Below are positions 9,789 through 17,939 of a stretch of DNA of 47,064 bases, piece by piece. Origin of the DNA: an uncultured Lachnospiraceae bacterium (GTDB lineage: Bacteria; Bacillota; Clostridia; Lachnospirales; Lachnospiraceae); NCBI GenBank assembly GCA_900320325.1, contig ONRU01000017.1:1-47064 (forward strand), given 5' to 3'. The position numbers and the translations under genes are program-made. Each line of letters starts with the position of its first letter. The stretch's first letter is position 1. The notes below the pieces were generated by a model, which was given only the letters and a program-made list of their open reading frames with translations, was not told where the DNA came from and made no database searches.

Positions 9789-12700
9789 ATGACAAACTTT
9801 GACCTCTTCACAAAAGAACAGGATTTCGCCACGTTTGCGGAACCGGCTATTGCGGCGGAGCGGATCTATCAGATCGACCCAGCGGCCTGCGTGTTGAACT
9901 GCCGCAGGGCGATGGAGGCTGCCGTCAAATGGATGTATTCCGTTGACGCCGCGCTGGTGATGCCCTATCAGGATAACCTCATCAGCCTGATGAACACGGA
10001 CGAATTCCGGGACATCGTGGATGACAACCTTCTTCGCCGCATAGACTATATCCGCAAGACCGGCAACGCTGCCGCGCATACAGGGAGAAGAATCACGAAA
10101 GAGCAGGCCGCGCTGTGCCTGGAGAATCTTTATATCTTCCTGGATTTTGTGGCTTATTGCTATGGCGATGATTATCAGGAGGGGACCTACGATCCTTCCC
10201 TGTTGGAGCAGGAGCCTCCTGCAGACATTCATATCATCGATACCGAGGCGGAGCTGAAGCTGGAAGAGCTGATGGCAGAAAACGTTGCCTTGCGGGAGGA
10301 GCTGACCGCCCGCCGAGCCGAGCAGCAACAGACTTATGTCCCGAAGCCACTGGATATCTCTGAATACAAGACCCGCAAGCTCTATATCGACGCCATGCTG
10401 GAGGACGCCGGCTGGATTGAGGGGAAGAACTGGATCAATGAGTATGAGATCCCCGGTATGCCCAACAAATCCGAGGTGGGCTATGCGGATTATGTACTGA
10501 TGGGCGACGATGGGCGGATCCTGGCGGTGGTCGAGGCCAAGCGTACCTGCGTGGACGTGGCCAAGGGCCGTCAGCAGGCCAAGCTGTACGCCGATCTAAT
10601 CGAGCAGAAACAGGGGCGCCGTCCGGTGGTGTTCCTGACCAACGGTTTTGATACCCGCATCGTAGACAACCAGTACCCGGAGCGGAAGGTCGCTGCCTTC
10701 TATTCCAAGCGGGATCTGGAGAAGCTGTTCAATCTGCAGAGCATGCGGAGCAGTCTGAAATACATCATCGTGGACAAGCAGATCGCCGGACGCTACTATC
10801 AGGAGGCGGCCATCAAGGCCGCATGCGACGCCTTCGGGCAGAAGAACCGCCGCAAAGCGCTGCTCGTCATGGCAACCGGGTCCGGCAAGACGCGGACGGT
10901 CATTGCCCTGGTGAAAGTGCTGCTGGACCAGGGATGGATCAAGAACGTTCTGTTCCTGGCTGACCGGAATTCTCTGGTGACCCAGGCGAAGCGGAACTTT
11001 GTGAATCTCCTGCCGGATCTGTCGGTGACGAACCTCTGCGAGGAGAAGGACAACTATACGGCCCACGGCGTATTCTCCACCTATCAGACGATGATGAACT
11101 GCATCGACTCGGTCCGGGATGAGGAGGGCAAGCTGTTCTCCTGCGGACATTTCGACCTCGTGATCTGCGACGAGGCCCACCGGTCGATCTACAACAAATA
11201 CAAGGATATCTTCAACTATTTCGATGCGCCGCTGGTGGGCCTGACCGCCACGCCGAAGGATGAGATCGATAAGAATACCTATGCCATTTTTGAGCTGGAA
11301 AGCGGCGTCCCGACCTATGGCTATGAGCTGGCTCAGGCGGTGCAGGACGGCTATTTGGTGGATTTCATGTCGGTGGAAACGACGCTGAAATTTATCCAGC
11401 AGGGTATCGTCTACGATGATCTCTCCGATGAAGATAAGGGAATCTACGAGGACACCTTTGAGGACGAGAACGGCGAGCTGCCGGAAAGCATTGCCTCCTC
11501 TGCCCTGAATGAGTGGATCTTCAACGAGGATACTATCCGCGAGGTTCTGCATATCCTTATGACCAACGGGCTGAAGATCGACTACGGCAATAAGATCGGC
11601 AAGACCATCATTTTTGCCAAGAACCACACCCATGCGGAGAAGATCCTGGAGGTGTTCGGGAAGGAGTATCCGCATCTCAACGGTTACGCCAAGGTCATCG
11701 ACAACTATATGACCTACGCCCAGAGCGCTATCGACGAATTCTCCGACCCGAAGAAAATGCCGCAGATCGCAATCTCTGTTGATATGCTGGACACCGGCAT
11801 CGACGTACCGGAAGTGTTGAACCTGGTCTTCTTCAAGAAGGTCATGAGCAAGGCCAAGTTCTGGCAGATGATCGGGCGCGGTACACGCCTCTGCCCGGGG
11901 CTGATTGACGGTGCTGATAAGGACAAGTTCTATATCTTTGATTTCTGCGGGAACTTCGAGTTCTTCCGTATGAACAAAGGCAAACCCACTGCCAATATGA
12001 TCGCTCTCCAGGGGGCCATATTCGGCCTGCAGTTTGAGATCACATACAAGCTCCAGGATCTGCAATATCAGACGGAGCGGTTGATTGCCTACCGGAAGGC
12101 TCTGGTGGAGCATATGACCGGGAAAGTGCAGGAGCTGAACCGGGAGAATTTCGCTGTACGGCAGCATCTCCGGTATGTGGATAAATATATCGTATCAGAG
12201 AATTATCAGGCCCTGACCTATGAGGATACACTTATGGTCCGGGAGGAACTGGCTCCGTTGATCGAGCCGGAAAACGATGACGCCAAGGCACTGCGCTTTG
12301 ACGCCCTGATGTACGGGATCGAGCTTGCTTATCTCGCAGGTAAGAAGTACAGCCGGGCCAGACACGACCTGATAAAAAAGGTCTCCGCCGTGGCCAGTGT
12401 GGCCAACATCCCGGAGATCATGATGCAGGCGGAACTGATCGACAAGATCCTGCATACGGACTATTTGGACAATGCCGGCATTGATGAATTTGAGCATATC
12501 CGCGAGAACCTGCGGGATCTGATGAAATACATTCCGACCGGCAAGATCATTTACGATACGGATTTCGACGATGAGATCCTGTCTATCAACTGGAAGGAGT
12601 CGGAACTGGACAGCGACGACCTGAAAAACTACAAGGCCAAGGCTGAGTATTATGTCCGGCAGCATCAGGATAATGCCGTGATTGCCAAGCTGAAAAGCAA

Positions 12701-13085
12701 CGTGCCGCTGACCGGTGCAGATGTAAAAATATTGGAAGAAATACTGTGGAGCGAGGTCGGCACCAGACAGGAATATCAGGCTGAATACGGAGAGAAGCCC
12801 CTGGGCGAATTCGTACGCGAGATCGTAGGCCTGGATATGAATGCTGCGAAGGCGGCGTTCTCGGAGTACCTGGATGAAACGCACCTGGACAGCCGCCAGA
12901 TCTATTTTGTCAATCAGATCGTGGAGTACATTGTCCACAACGGCATGATGAAAGATCTGTCTGTGCTTCAGGAGCCTCCGTTCACAGATCAAGGCTGCAT
13001 CGTGGAAGTGTTCACGGATCTGACTGTTTGGATGGGCATCCGTAGAGTAATCGAACAGGTCAATGCGAATGCATTGGCGGCGTAA
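9789..13085 (+). CDS. hsdR: Type I restriction endonuclease subunit HsdR
   Basis: ATP-dependent translocase and nuclease subunit of the type I complex. The 1098-residue protein has an N-terminal DUF4145-like helical domain (about 15-115). The PD-(D/E)xK nuclease domain has its acidic residues in YADYVLMGDD (about 237) and VVEAKRT (about 251). The SF2 helicase motor has Walker A ATGSGKTRT (about 360), DEAH (about 460), GLTATP, and motif VI QMIGRGTRLC. The C-terminal helical region for M2S binding follows. All motifs are intact, so the system should be functional. It is the fifth gene of the operon, followed after 12 bases by a GIY-YIG gene. Placement after hsdM and hsdS with an intervening small gene is unusual but not rare. 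Confidence 0.95.
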   Translation: MTNFDLFTKEQDFATFAEPAIAAERIYQIDPAACVLNCRRAMEAAVKWMYSVDAALVMPYQDNLISLMNTDEFRDIVDDNLLRRIDYIRKTGNAAAHTGRRITKEQAALCLENLYIFLDFVAYCYGDDYQEGTYDPSLLEQEPPADIHIIDTEAELKLEELMAENVALREELTARRAEQQQTYVPKPLDISEYKTRKLYIDAMLEDAGWIEGKNWINEYEIPGMPNKSEVGYADYVLMGDDGRILAVVEAKRTCVDVAKGRQQAKLYADLIEQKQGRRPVVFLTNGFDTRIVDNQYPERKVAAFYSKRDLEKLFNLQSMRSSLKYIIVDKQIAGRYYQEAAIKAACDAFGQKNRRKALLVMATGSGKTRTVIALVKVLLDQGWIKNVLFLADRNSLVTQAKRNFVNLLPDLSVTNLCEEKDNYTAHGVFSTYQTMMNCIDSVRDEEGKLFSCGHFDLVICDEAHRSIYNKYKDIFNYFDAPLVGLTATPKDEIDKNTYAIFELESGVPTYGYELAQAVQDGYLVDFMSVETTLKFIQQGIVYDDLSDEDKGIYEDTFEDENGELPESIASSALNEWIFNEDTIREVLHILMTNGLKIDYGNKIGKTIIFAKNHTHAEKILEVFGKEYPHLNGYAKVIDNYMTYAQSAIDEFSDPKKMPQIAISVDMLDTGIDVPEVLNLVFFKKVMSKAKFWQMIGRGTRLCPGLIDGADKDKFYIFDFCGNFEFFRMNKGKPTANMIALQGAIFGLQFEITYKLQDLQYQTERLIAYRKALVEHMTGKVQELNRENFAVRQHLRYVDKYIVSENYQALTYEDTLMVREELAPLIEPENDDAKALRFDALMYGIELAYLAGKKYSRARHDLIKKVSAVASVANIPEIMMQAELIDKILHTDYLDNAGIDEFEHIRENLRDLMKYIPTGKIIYDTDFDDEILSINWKESELDSDDLKNYKAKAEYYVRQHQDNAVIAKLKSNVPLTGADVKILEEILWSEVGTRQEYQAEYGEKPLGEFVREIVGLDMNAAKAAFSEYLDETHLDSRQIYFVNQIVEYIVHNGMMKDLSVLQEPPFTDQGCIVEVFTDLTVWMGIRRVIEQVNANALAA

Positions 13086-13097
13086 GGAGTGTGTGAA

Positions 13098-13930
13098 ATG
13101 GCATACGGAAAAGCTATCGAATTGTTCCTCGTGAACGGGACCGCAGAGAGCCTGATCACCGCAGAATTGTCAAACTGGAATGGGAAAGCAATCAAGATTC
13201 CGCGGACGGAGGTGTCTTCCTGTGAGCGGGATGATATCAAAGGCGTGGGAGTCTATTTCCTGATTTGCCAGGAAGATGATGGGACCGATTCTGTTTATAT
13301 TGGAGAAGTGGAGAACGTGCTGGATCGCCTGACGCAGCATCTTCGTGATTATCAATCCGGGAAAGAAAAGTATTATTGGAATACGGCTGTCATCTTTGTG
13401 GGGAGAGATCTGAACAAGGCCCTGATCCGGTATCTTGAAAACGTTTTGTCGAGATCGCAAAAGAATGCGGACGGTATACGATCCTTACGAAGAATACTTA
13501 CAAGAATACTGTCCTCAAAGAGGCCCAGATTGCCAGCATGGAGGAGTTTATCGATAACGTAAAAATCCTCATCAACACCTTGGGCTATAAGGTGCTGGTG
13601 CCGGTCCCCAAGGCGAACGATGAGACGATTTACCTGTACTGCAAAGGATTCGGAGCTTCTGCAAAAGGATTTGTAAGTGCCGGAGGGTTTACCGTTTTGG
13701 AAGGTTCCACCGTTTCCGATCATACAGTTCCTTCTTTGGAGACAAAGGGGAAATCGTATTATAATCTTCGAAATGCTCTGATCAAAGATGGAACAATTTC
13801 TGATCGTGTATTCACCAGGGACTATGAGTTTAAAGCACCATCGGCAGCGTCTGCTGTGATATTGGGGCATACGTCCAACGGTAATGTGGATTGGAAAACC
13901 GCGGACGGGACTAAGCTCAAAGACCTATAA
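13098..13930 (+). pseudogene. GIY-YIG nuclease family protein with DUF4357, frameshifted
   Basis: The first frame (13098 to about 13440) encodes a GIY-YIG-like domain with GVGVYFLICQ, SVYIGEVENVLDRLTQH and the conserved Glu in RYLEN. Right after that Glu a one-base loss shifts the frame; in the next frame the expected sequence continues FVEIAKECGRYTIL, KNTYKNTVLKEAQIASMEEF, and on to a DUF4357 module (GFTVLEGSTVS, YYNLRNALIKDG, VDWKTADGTKLKDL) ending at 13930. Loss of one base from a C or T run in AACGTTTTGTC (13440-13450) explains it. ATG 13098 is preceded by AAGGAG eight bases upstream. Family members accompany restriction and other defence loci. As sequenced the gene is broken; a sequencing error cannot be excluded. 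Confidence 0.8.
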
Positions 13931-13957
13931 TCTGAAAACGATGAGGATCTGAAATCT

Positions 13958-14086
13958 GCAAAAACCGATTTTTGCGATTGCATGAAGCGTCGAAAGACGC
14001 GCAGCTCGCACTTGTGCGATCATAAGGGTTTGGGATTATCCCAACAAGCCAACTTTGGCGAAAGTGGTTCCGATCCGGAGCGGAAC
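13958..14086 (+). other. Hairpin-dense, oriT-like region
   Basis: Six short inverted repeats follow one another: 13958-13975 (7-bp stem), 13987-14000 (GCGTC-GAAA-GACGC), 14006-14019 (TCGCAC-TT-GTGCGA), 14030-14044 (TTGGGA-TTA-TCCCAA), 14048-14059 (GCCAA-CT-TTGGC) and 14067-14086 (GTTCCG/CGGAAC). I recall similar text, including the TAAGGGTTTGGGATTATCCC segment, upstream of relaxase genes in mobile elements of Clostridia, which would make this a transfer origin. No relaxase gene is present here, so the function is inferred and the region may be a relic. Confidence 0.4.
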
Positions 14087-14155
14087 ACTGCTCGCAAAGT
14101 TGTGAAAGCATTGCTGGACTTGGCGCAGAAATGTGCAAACTCGTAAGTGTTTGCC

Positions 14156-14202
14156 CTGCTTGCCAAGTACAATATGGACGGCAATGCACTGCTTGCCAAG
14201 TA
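14156..14202 (+). repeat. Two exact 14-base direct repeats
   Basis: CTGCTTGCCAAGTA occurs at 14156-14169 and again at 14189-14202, 33 bases apart, just downstream of the hairpin cluster. Iterated short repeats of this kind can flank transfer or replication origins. No protein was identified that would bind them. Confidence 0.5.
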
Positions 14203-14515
14203 GTGATTGTTCAGATATATATTATTCTGAAATAGTAAAGAAAAGAAGAATTGTTTGTAAAAGAATGTAAGTGGAATGCATCATTTCCCAGACAGAAAGA
14301 CGATATTACAAGAGAACAAATCAAATATATACTCTCTGCATAGCAGATAAACACATGAATTGAAGTGTGTATCATTAGAGCAAAATGGGGATTTGATGAC
14401 AACGTTTTGACAACACCCCCTCAGATAGCCATTGTTTATAGGCTAATCAGAATACCAGAGATACTGCAGTCAAAGAAACTAATCAAATATGTTTAGCAAA
14501 ACCATTTGAAGAGTC
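14203..14515. other. AT-rich stretch without recognised genes
   Basis: About 310 bases between the oriT-like repeats and the candidate right attachment site. It is AT-rich, has no ORF with a credible ribosome binding site and shows no remnant that I can name. It is probably the residual right end of the element. Confidence 0.4.
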
Positions 14516-14528
14516 GAGCTGGAATAAT
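14516..14528 (+). repeat. Candidate attR
   Basis: GAGCTGGAATAAT matches the guaA 3' end (3283-3295) at 12 of 13 bases. To its left lies element DNA, to its right the aldolase promoter and ordinary chromosomal genes. The match is short, so this is tentative. Confidence 0.42.
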
Positions 14529-14537
14529 ACCGGCTGT

Positions 14538-14554
14538 CCCTTATATAATAAGGG
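14538..14554 (+). promoter_or_regulatory. -10 box inside a dyad, aldolase operon
   Basis: CCCTTA-TATAA-TAAGGG is a 6-bp inverted repeat whose centre contains a perfect TATAAT (14544-14549). No good -35 hexamer sits 16-18 bases upstream. This is consistent with a regulated promoter, with a repressor covering the -10 or an activator compensating for the poor -35. The PucR-type protein encoded at 16151 is a candidate regulator. Confidence 0.45.
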
Positions 14555-14604
14555 TTGAATGCGATTTTGATGTGTGAGAATGTTGTGGAGAAGGAGGCTC
14601 ATAG

Positions 14605-15444
14605 ATGCTTGTTAACCTGAAGGAAATCCTGGCAATCGCGGAAGAAAGAAAATGCGCGGTCGGCGCGTTCAACACGCCCAACCTGGAATGTCTGCTCGCT
14701 GTGATCGACGCGGCGGAGAAACTCGGCACGCCTGTGATCATCTCCCATGCGGAGCTGCATGAGGACATTTCTCCGCTTGAAAAGATCGGTCCCGTCATGG
14801 TACAGGCGGCAGAGCAGGCCGGTGTGCCGGTGTGCGCGCAGCTCGATCACGGTGAGTCCCTTGCATACATTGAGAGGGCACTGGAGATTGGATTTACCGG
14901 CATTATGTATGACGGAAGTCTGCTTTCTTATGAAGAGAACCTCGTAAATACAAAGAAAGCAGTGGCCATGGCCGGGAAGTTCAATGCCGGTGTTGAAGCG
15001 GAGCTTGGAGCCATGCCCTCCCGTGAAGGAGGAGAAGCGGCGTCAGGACCGGTATATACCGATCCGGCTCAGGCGGTGGAATTTTGCCGGGAGACGGGGA
15101 TCGACGCGCTTGCGCCCAGTTTTGGTACAGCGCACGGCATTTACAAAGCAAAGCCCATGCTGGATCTGGAGAGAGTACGCGTGATCGCGGAGAAGACAGG
15201 CCGTCCCCTGGTCATGCACGGCGGGAGCGGTGTTTCGGAGGAAGAGTACCGCAGAGCGATCAGGGCCGGCATCCGCAAGGTCAATTACTACACCTATATG
15301 TCCAATGCGGGAACCCGCGCGGTCAAAGAACTTCTTGCCGGGCAGGATGTGACGTTCTTCCACGACCTCGCTTTCGCGGCGCAGAAAGCCATGCAGGCGG
15401 ACGTGGAAAAGGCAATGACAGTGTTTATGAATCCTGCAGGTTGA
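14605..15444 (+). CDS. Class II fructose-bisphosphate/ketose-bisphosphate aldolase family
   Basis: Zinc-dependent aldolase of the FbaA/GatY/KbaY family (279 residues, usual length 280-310) that cleaves a ketose bisphosphate to dihydroxyacetone phosphate and an aldehyde. The catalytic Asp81 and zinc ligand His82 are in AQLDHG, further ligands are His177 (GTAHGIY) and His205 (VMHGGSG), and VEAELG at 130-135 is the standard metal-loop motif. Numbering is within three residues of GatY-type enzymes, so a role in tagatose- or related hexitol-phosphate breakdown is as likely as glycolysis. An AAGGAGG site precedes the ATG. It heads a three-gene cluster with a HAD phosphatase and a PucR-type regulator. 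The exact substrate is unknown. Confidence 0.88.
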   Translation: MLVNLKEILAIAEERKCAVGAFNTPNLECLLAVIDAAEKLGTPVIISHAELHEDISPLEKIGPVMVQAAEQAGVPVCAQLDHGESLAYIERALEIGFTGIMYDGSLLSYEENLVNTKKAVAMAGKFNAGVEAELGAMPSREGGEAASGPVYTDPAQAVEFCRETGIDALAPSFGTAHGIYKAKPMLDLERVRVIAEKTGRPLVMHGGSGVSEEEYRRAIRAGIRKVNYYTYMSNAGTRAVKELLAGQDVTFFHDLAFAAQKAMQADVEKAMTVFMNPAG

Positions 15445-15492
15445 GAAGCAAGAGCCCGGCAGAAATATCTGACCGGAATCAGAGGGGGAACG

Positions 15493-16137
15493 ATGCGGAC
15501 GAAGGCAATCTTGTTTGACCTGGACGGGGTCATTTTGGACTCGGAGAAAGTATACAGGCAGTTCTGGCTGCAGGCAGCTGAAGAGCTTGGCCTGCCGCTG
15601 AAGGAGGAGGTGGTTCTCCGGCTCAGGAGCTGCGACGCTTCGATCGCGCGAGAAATCGTCGATACAGCCGCAGGCCAGGCGGGCGCCTATGACCGGATCC
15701 GGGCGCGGCGCAGGGGACTGATGAAGGAGTTCCTGTCAGAGCATACATTCGAGCTCAAACCCGGCGTTAAAGCTTTTCTGGAAAAGTGCGGGGATCTTCC
15801 GGTCAGGAAAGTGATCGTGACTTCCTCGACGCCGGAGGAGAAAATGCCGGCACTTGAGCGGCTGGGAATCGGGCAGTATTTTGACGGCTTTGTGTCGGTA
15901 AAAGAAGTGAAGCGGGGCAAGCCCTTTCCGGATGTCTATCTCTTTGCCTGCAGCAGGCTGGGGATGGATCCCGGCGAATGCCTCGCGATCGAGGATTCTC
16001 CGAACGGCGTCAGGAGCGCTTACGACGCGGGCGTAAAAGTGGTCATGGTGCCGGACCTGACCGGACCGACCGATGAGCTGCGCCGGATGTGCCGGGTGGC
16101 GGACGGGATTGAAGCGGTCATGGACTTCATCACCTGA
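15493..16137 (+). CDS. HAD superfamily phosphatase/phosphoglucomutase-like protein
   Basis: The 214-residue protein has HAD subfamily I features. Motif I is DLDGVILDSE (Asp9 nucleophile, Asp11 acid/base), motif II the Ser/Thr in VIVTSST, motif III the Lys in KRGKPFPDVY, and motif IV EDSPNGVRSA. A helical cap lies between motifs I and II (about 17-80). Close relatives include beta-phosphoglucomutases and sugar-phosphate phosphatases. A GGGGG ribosome binding site is six bases before the ATG. It lies 48 bases after the aldolase and 13 bases before the PucR-type gene, which suggests removal or isomerisation of a sugar phosphate from the same pathway. The substrate cannot be told from the sequence. 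Confidence 0.88.
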   Translation: MRTKAILFDLDGVILDSEKVYRQFWLQAAEELGLPLKEEVVLRLRSCDASIAREIVDTAAGQAGAYDRIRARRRGLMKEFLSEHTFELKPGVKAFLEKCGDLPVRKVIVTSSTPEEKMPALERLGIGQYFDGFVSVKEVKRGKPFPDVYLFACSRLGMDPGECLAIEDSPNGVRSAYDAGVKVVMVPDLTGPTDELRRMCRVADGIEAVMDFIT

Positions 16138-16150
16138 AGGGAGGCAGAGG

Positions 16151-17302
16151 ATGGGCTTTACGATTGAAGATATGCTGGTCGTTTCCCAGGACCGTTACAA
16201 GATGAAGATGGAAGCTGGCAGCGGCGGCTGGTCCAATTCCATCAGCTGGCTGCTGATGCTGGAGGACCTGACCATCATTCTGAATCTCAGAGGCAAGGAG
16301 CTGGCGGTCACGACAGGACTGGGATTCCGGCGGGATGAGGACATGCTTGAGCTGGTGGAGGAGCTCTCGACCCACCACGCGTCGGGACTGCTTGTAAATA
16401 CCGGCTACTATGTCAAAGAGATTCCCCAGTGTGTTAAGGATTACTGTGACGCCAATGATTTTCCCCTCCTGACGGTGCCCTGGGAGGTCATTCTTCCGGA
16501 TCTGATCAAAGAACTGACAATCCGGATCTTTGTCCAGTCTTCTACGGACGAGCAGATTTCGGGCGCCCTGATCCATGCCATCGAAGATCCTGAGGCACGG
16601 GATCTGTACACGAAGGATCTGCTGGCGCATTTTGACCTGGACGGAACATTTCAGGCGGCCCTGGTCTCGACCGGAGATCTGGATAAAATGGACACCGTGG
16701 AGCGCAAGAGGATTGCCTACCGCATGCAGCTGAATCTGGCGAATCTGACCCACAACGGCCATTTCTTTTATTATGATTCCTATTTTGTAATCATAATGAA
16801 CGCGATGCGGGAAGATGAGTGCAGCGAGATCCTTGAATCCTTCGCGGCCAGGCTCCATGCCAGAATGCCGGAACGCGCTGTCTATATCGGCGTCAGTGAC
16901 CAGGTGAAGGGCATAGAGAATCTTCACTATGTGTATAAACGGGCGCGGGCGGCCGCAGAGATGGCAGTGACACGGAAGAGCCGGCTGCAGTACTTTGACA
17001 GGATGGGGCTATACAGACTGCTCTATATTGTGGAGGACCAGGATCTGCTTCGGAAACTTTCGGAAGAGCCCCTGGCGCCGCTTCTCGAATATGACAGGGA
17101 ACACAATGGAGAATACCTTGCGACACTGGAATCCTATCTGAGATGCGGCGGGAGCATCAAGCGTATGTCGGAAGAGCTGTTCATTCACAGGAACACGATT
17201 CTGTACCGCATGGCGAATATTAAAAAGCTTCTGGGCTGCAGCCTGGAGGAGCCGGAGGAGAAACTGGCTTATGCGGTCGCCTGTATGATCCAGAAAATGT
17301 AG
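16151..17302 (+). CDS. PucR family transcriptional regulator
   Basis: The 383-residue protein begins with a PucR-type sensor domain (about 1-120; FTIEDMLVV..., GKELAVTTG) and ends with the PucR C-terminal helix-turn-helix (RCGGSIKRMSEELFIHRNTILYRMANIKKLLG). A GGDEF-like middle region lies between. The open frame extends upstream into the HAD gene, but ATG 16151 is preceded by GGGAGG at a spacing of six, so I take that start. Members of this family control purine, amino-acid or sugar catabolic genes, often adjacent ones. The likely target here is the aldolase promoter with its dyad at 14538. Confidence 0.88.
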   Translation: MGFTIEDMLVVSQDRYKMKMEAGSGGWSNSISWLLMLEDLTIILNLRGKELAVTTGLGFRRDEDMLELVEELSTHHASGLLVNTGYYVKEIPQCVKDYCDANDFPLLTVPWEVILPDLIKELTIRIFVQSSTDEQISGALIHAIEDPEARDLYTKDLLAHFDLDGTFQAALVSTGDLDKMDTVERKRIAYRMQLNLANLTHNGHFFYYDSYFVIIMNAMREDECSEILESFAARLHARMPERAVYIGVSDQVKGIENLHYVYKRARAAAEMAVTRKSRLQYFDRMGLYRLLYIVEDQDLLRKLSEEPLAPLLEYDREHNGEYLATLESYLRCGGSIKRMSEELFIHRNTILYRMANIKKLLGCSLEEPEEKLAYAVACMIQKM

Positions 17303-17340
17303 CGGACAGTCCGGACCCGTCTGTCCTGACAGGCAAAAAG

Positions 17341-17379
17341 AAAGCCTTGTGCGGCGAATGGTGCGGCACAAGGCTTTTT
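17341..17379 (+). terminator. Terminator of the aldolase-HAD-pucR cluster
   Basis: A perfect 12-bp stem (17341-17352 with 17366-17377) and 13-base loop end in a T run. It lies 38 bases after the regulator stop codon. Confidence 0.9.
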
Positions 17380-17446
17380 ATGGTGTGAGGTCTGCGCCTG
17401 CGGCAGGACCTTCACATGATTTTCGCAATTTCATGAGTCAACTCCA

Positions 17447-17623
17447 TCAGTGAAGAACGGCGGTAAAAACAGAGGCCAGCTTTGTCCAGAAGGTATGGTT
17501 CTTCTTTCCGGTGCATCCTTCGTAAAAACCTTCACAGAATTCATAGCGCTCAGAGCGGACCCACTCGGGCATGCGGTAATCGTTTACAGGTCTGTCGTTG
17601 TAGTATCTCTCGATCGTGATCAT
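17447..17623 (-). CDS. Small hypothetical protein, 58 residues
   Basis: Minus-strand ORF starting MITIERYYNDRPVNDYRMPEW and ending WTKLASVFTAVLH. A GGGAGG ribosome binding site (complement of 17632-17637) lies eight bases before the ATG, which is the main support that it is real. The product is aromatic-rich and charged in its first 40 residues, has two cysteines, and ends in a short hydrophobic/amphipathic helix. I do not recognise a family. It is a lone gene between a terminator and the DUF937 gene on the other strand. Confidence 0.55.
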   Translation of the reverse strand: MITIERYYNDRPVNDYRMPEWVRSERYEFCEGFYEGCTGKKNHTFWTKLASVFTAVLH

Positions 17624-17871
17624 TTTCGTTTCCTCCCTATTGTTCGATAAATGCTTGATTGAGGGACCATTCAGCGGTTCCCTTTGTTTTCTATATCCAT
17701 AATACCAAATAGGTAATGCAGTTCTACGGGCTTCAAGCCACAATATTCCGGGATTCTTTGTGCTTACAGCACAAGTGAAAAACAACGGCATTTTGCCGTA
17801 AAAATGCGCCGCAAATGCGGAATATGATATAAAATAAAAGACAGAAAAGCATTGCGCGTCAGCACGGAGAT
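17624..17871. other. Intergenic region with two small hairpins
   Basis: This spacer between the divergent 58-residue ORF and the DUF937 gene has two perfect 6-bp inverted repeats, TTGTGC-TTACA-GCACAA at 17758-17774 and ACGGCA-TTT-TGCCGT at 17785-17799. A TATAAA at 17828-17833 could be a -10 box for the DUF937 gene. No -35 box or gene was recognised. Confidence 0.35.
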
Positions 17872-17922
17872 AGAACGTTCCGGGAGACAGAACATTCCGG
17901 GAGACAGAGCGTTCCGGGCGCG
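17872..17922 (+). repeat. Three tandem copies of a 17-bp repeat
   Basis: Units at 17872-17888, 17889-17905 and 17906-17922 follow AGAACGTTCCGGGAGAC with one to a few changes. Each includes the near-palindrome GAACGTTCC. The array lies 18 bases before the DUF937 start, in its 5' leader, and could be operator-like or a simple slippage repeat. Confidence 0.7.
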
Positions 17923-17939
17923 CAGAAAGGAAGGAAGAT

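Larger units (their letters stand above)
3283..14528. mobile_element. Degraded integrative element with type I restriction cargo
   Basis: An approximately 11.2-kb block between the guaA 3' end and the aldolase operon carries mobile-element parts: a tyrosine integrase pointing toward guaA, a phage structural gene remnant, a RepA_N remnant and a hairpin-dense oriT-like stretch. Its cargo is fic-hsdM-hsdS-orf-hsdR-GIY-YIG. The block is bounded by a 13-base near-identical direct repeat (12/13 matches) at 3283-3295 and 14516-14528. Integrase N-terminus, phage gene, RepA and GIY-YIG gene are all damaged, whereas fic and the hsd genes are intact. The boundaries are an inference from the short repeat and the gene content. 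Confidence 0.65.

Noticed and set aside
13436-13452. Programmed -1/+1 frameshift in the GIY-YIG gene
   Set aside because: No slippery heptamer or downstream structure is evident; a one-base loss in a short run is simpler.
14211-14402. Minus-strand ORF of 63 codons
   Set aside because: AT-rich sequence with no ribosome binding site and no recognisable features.
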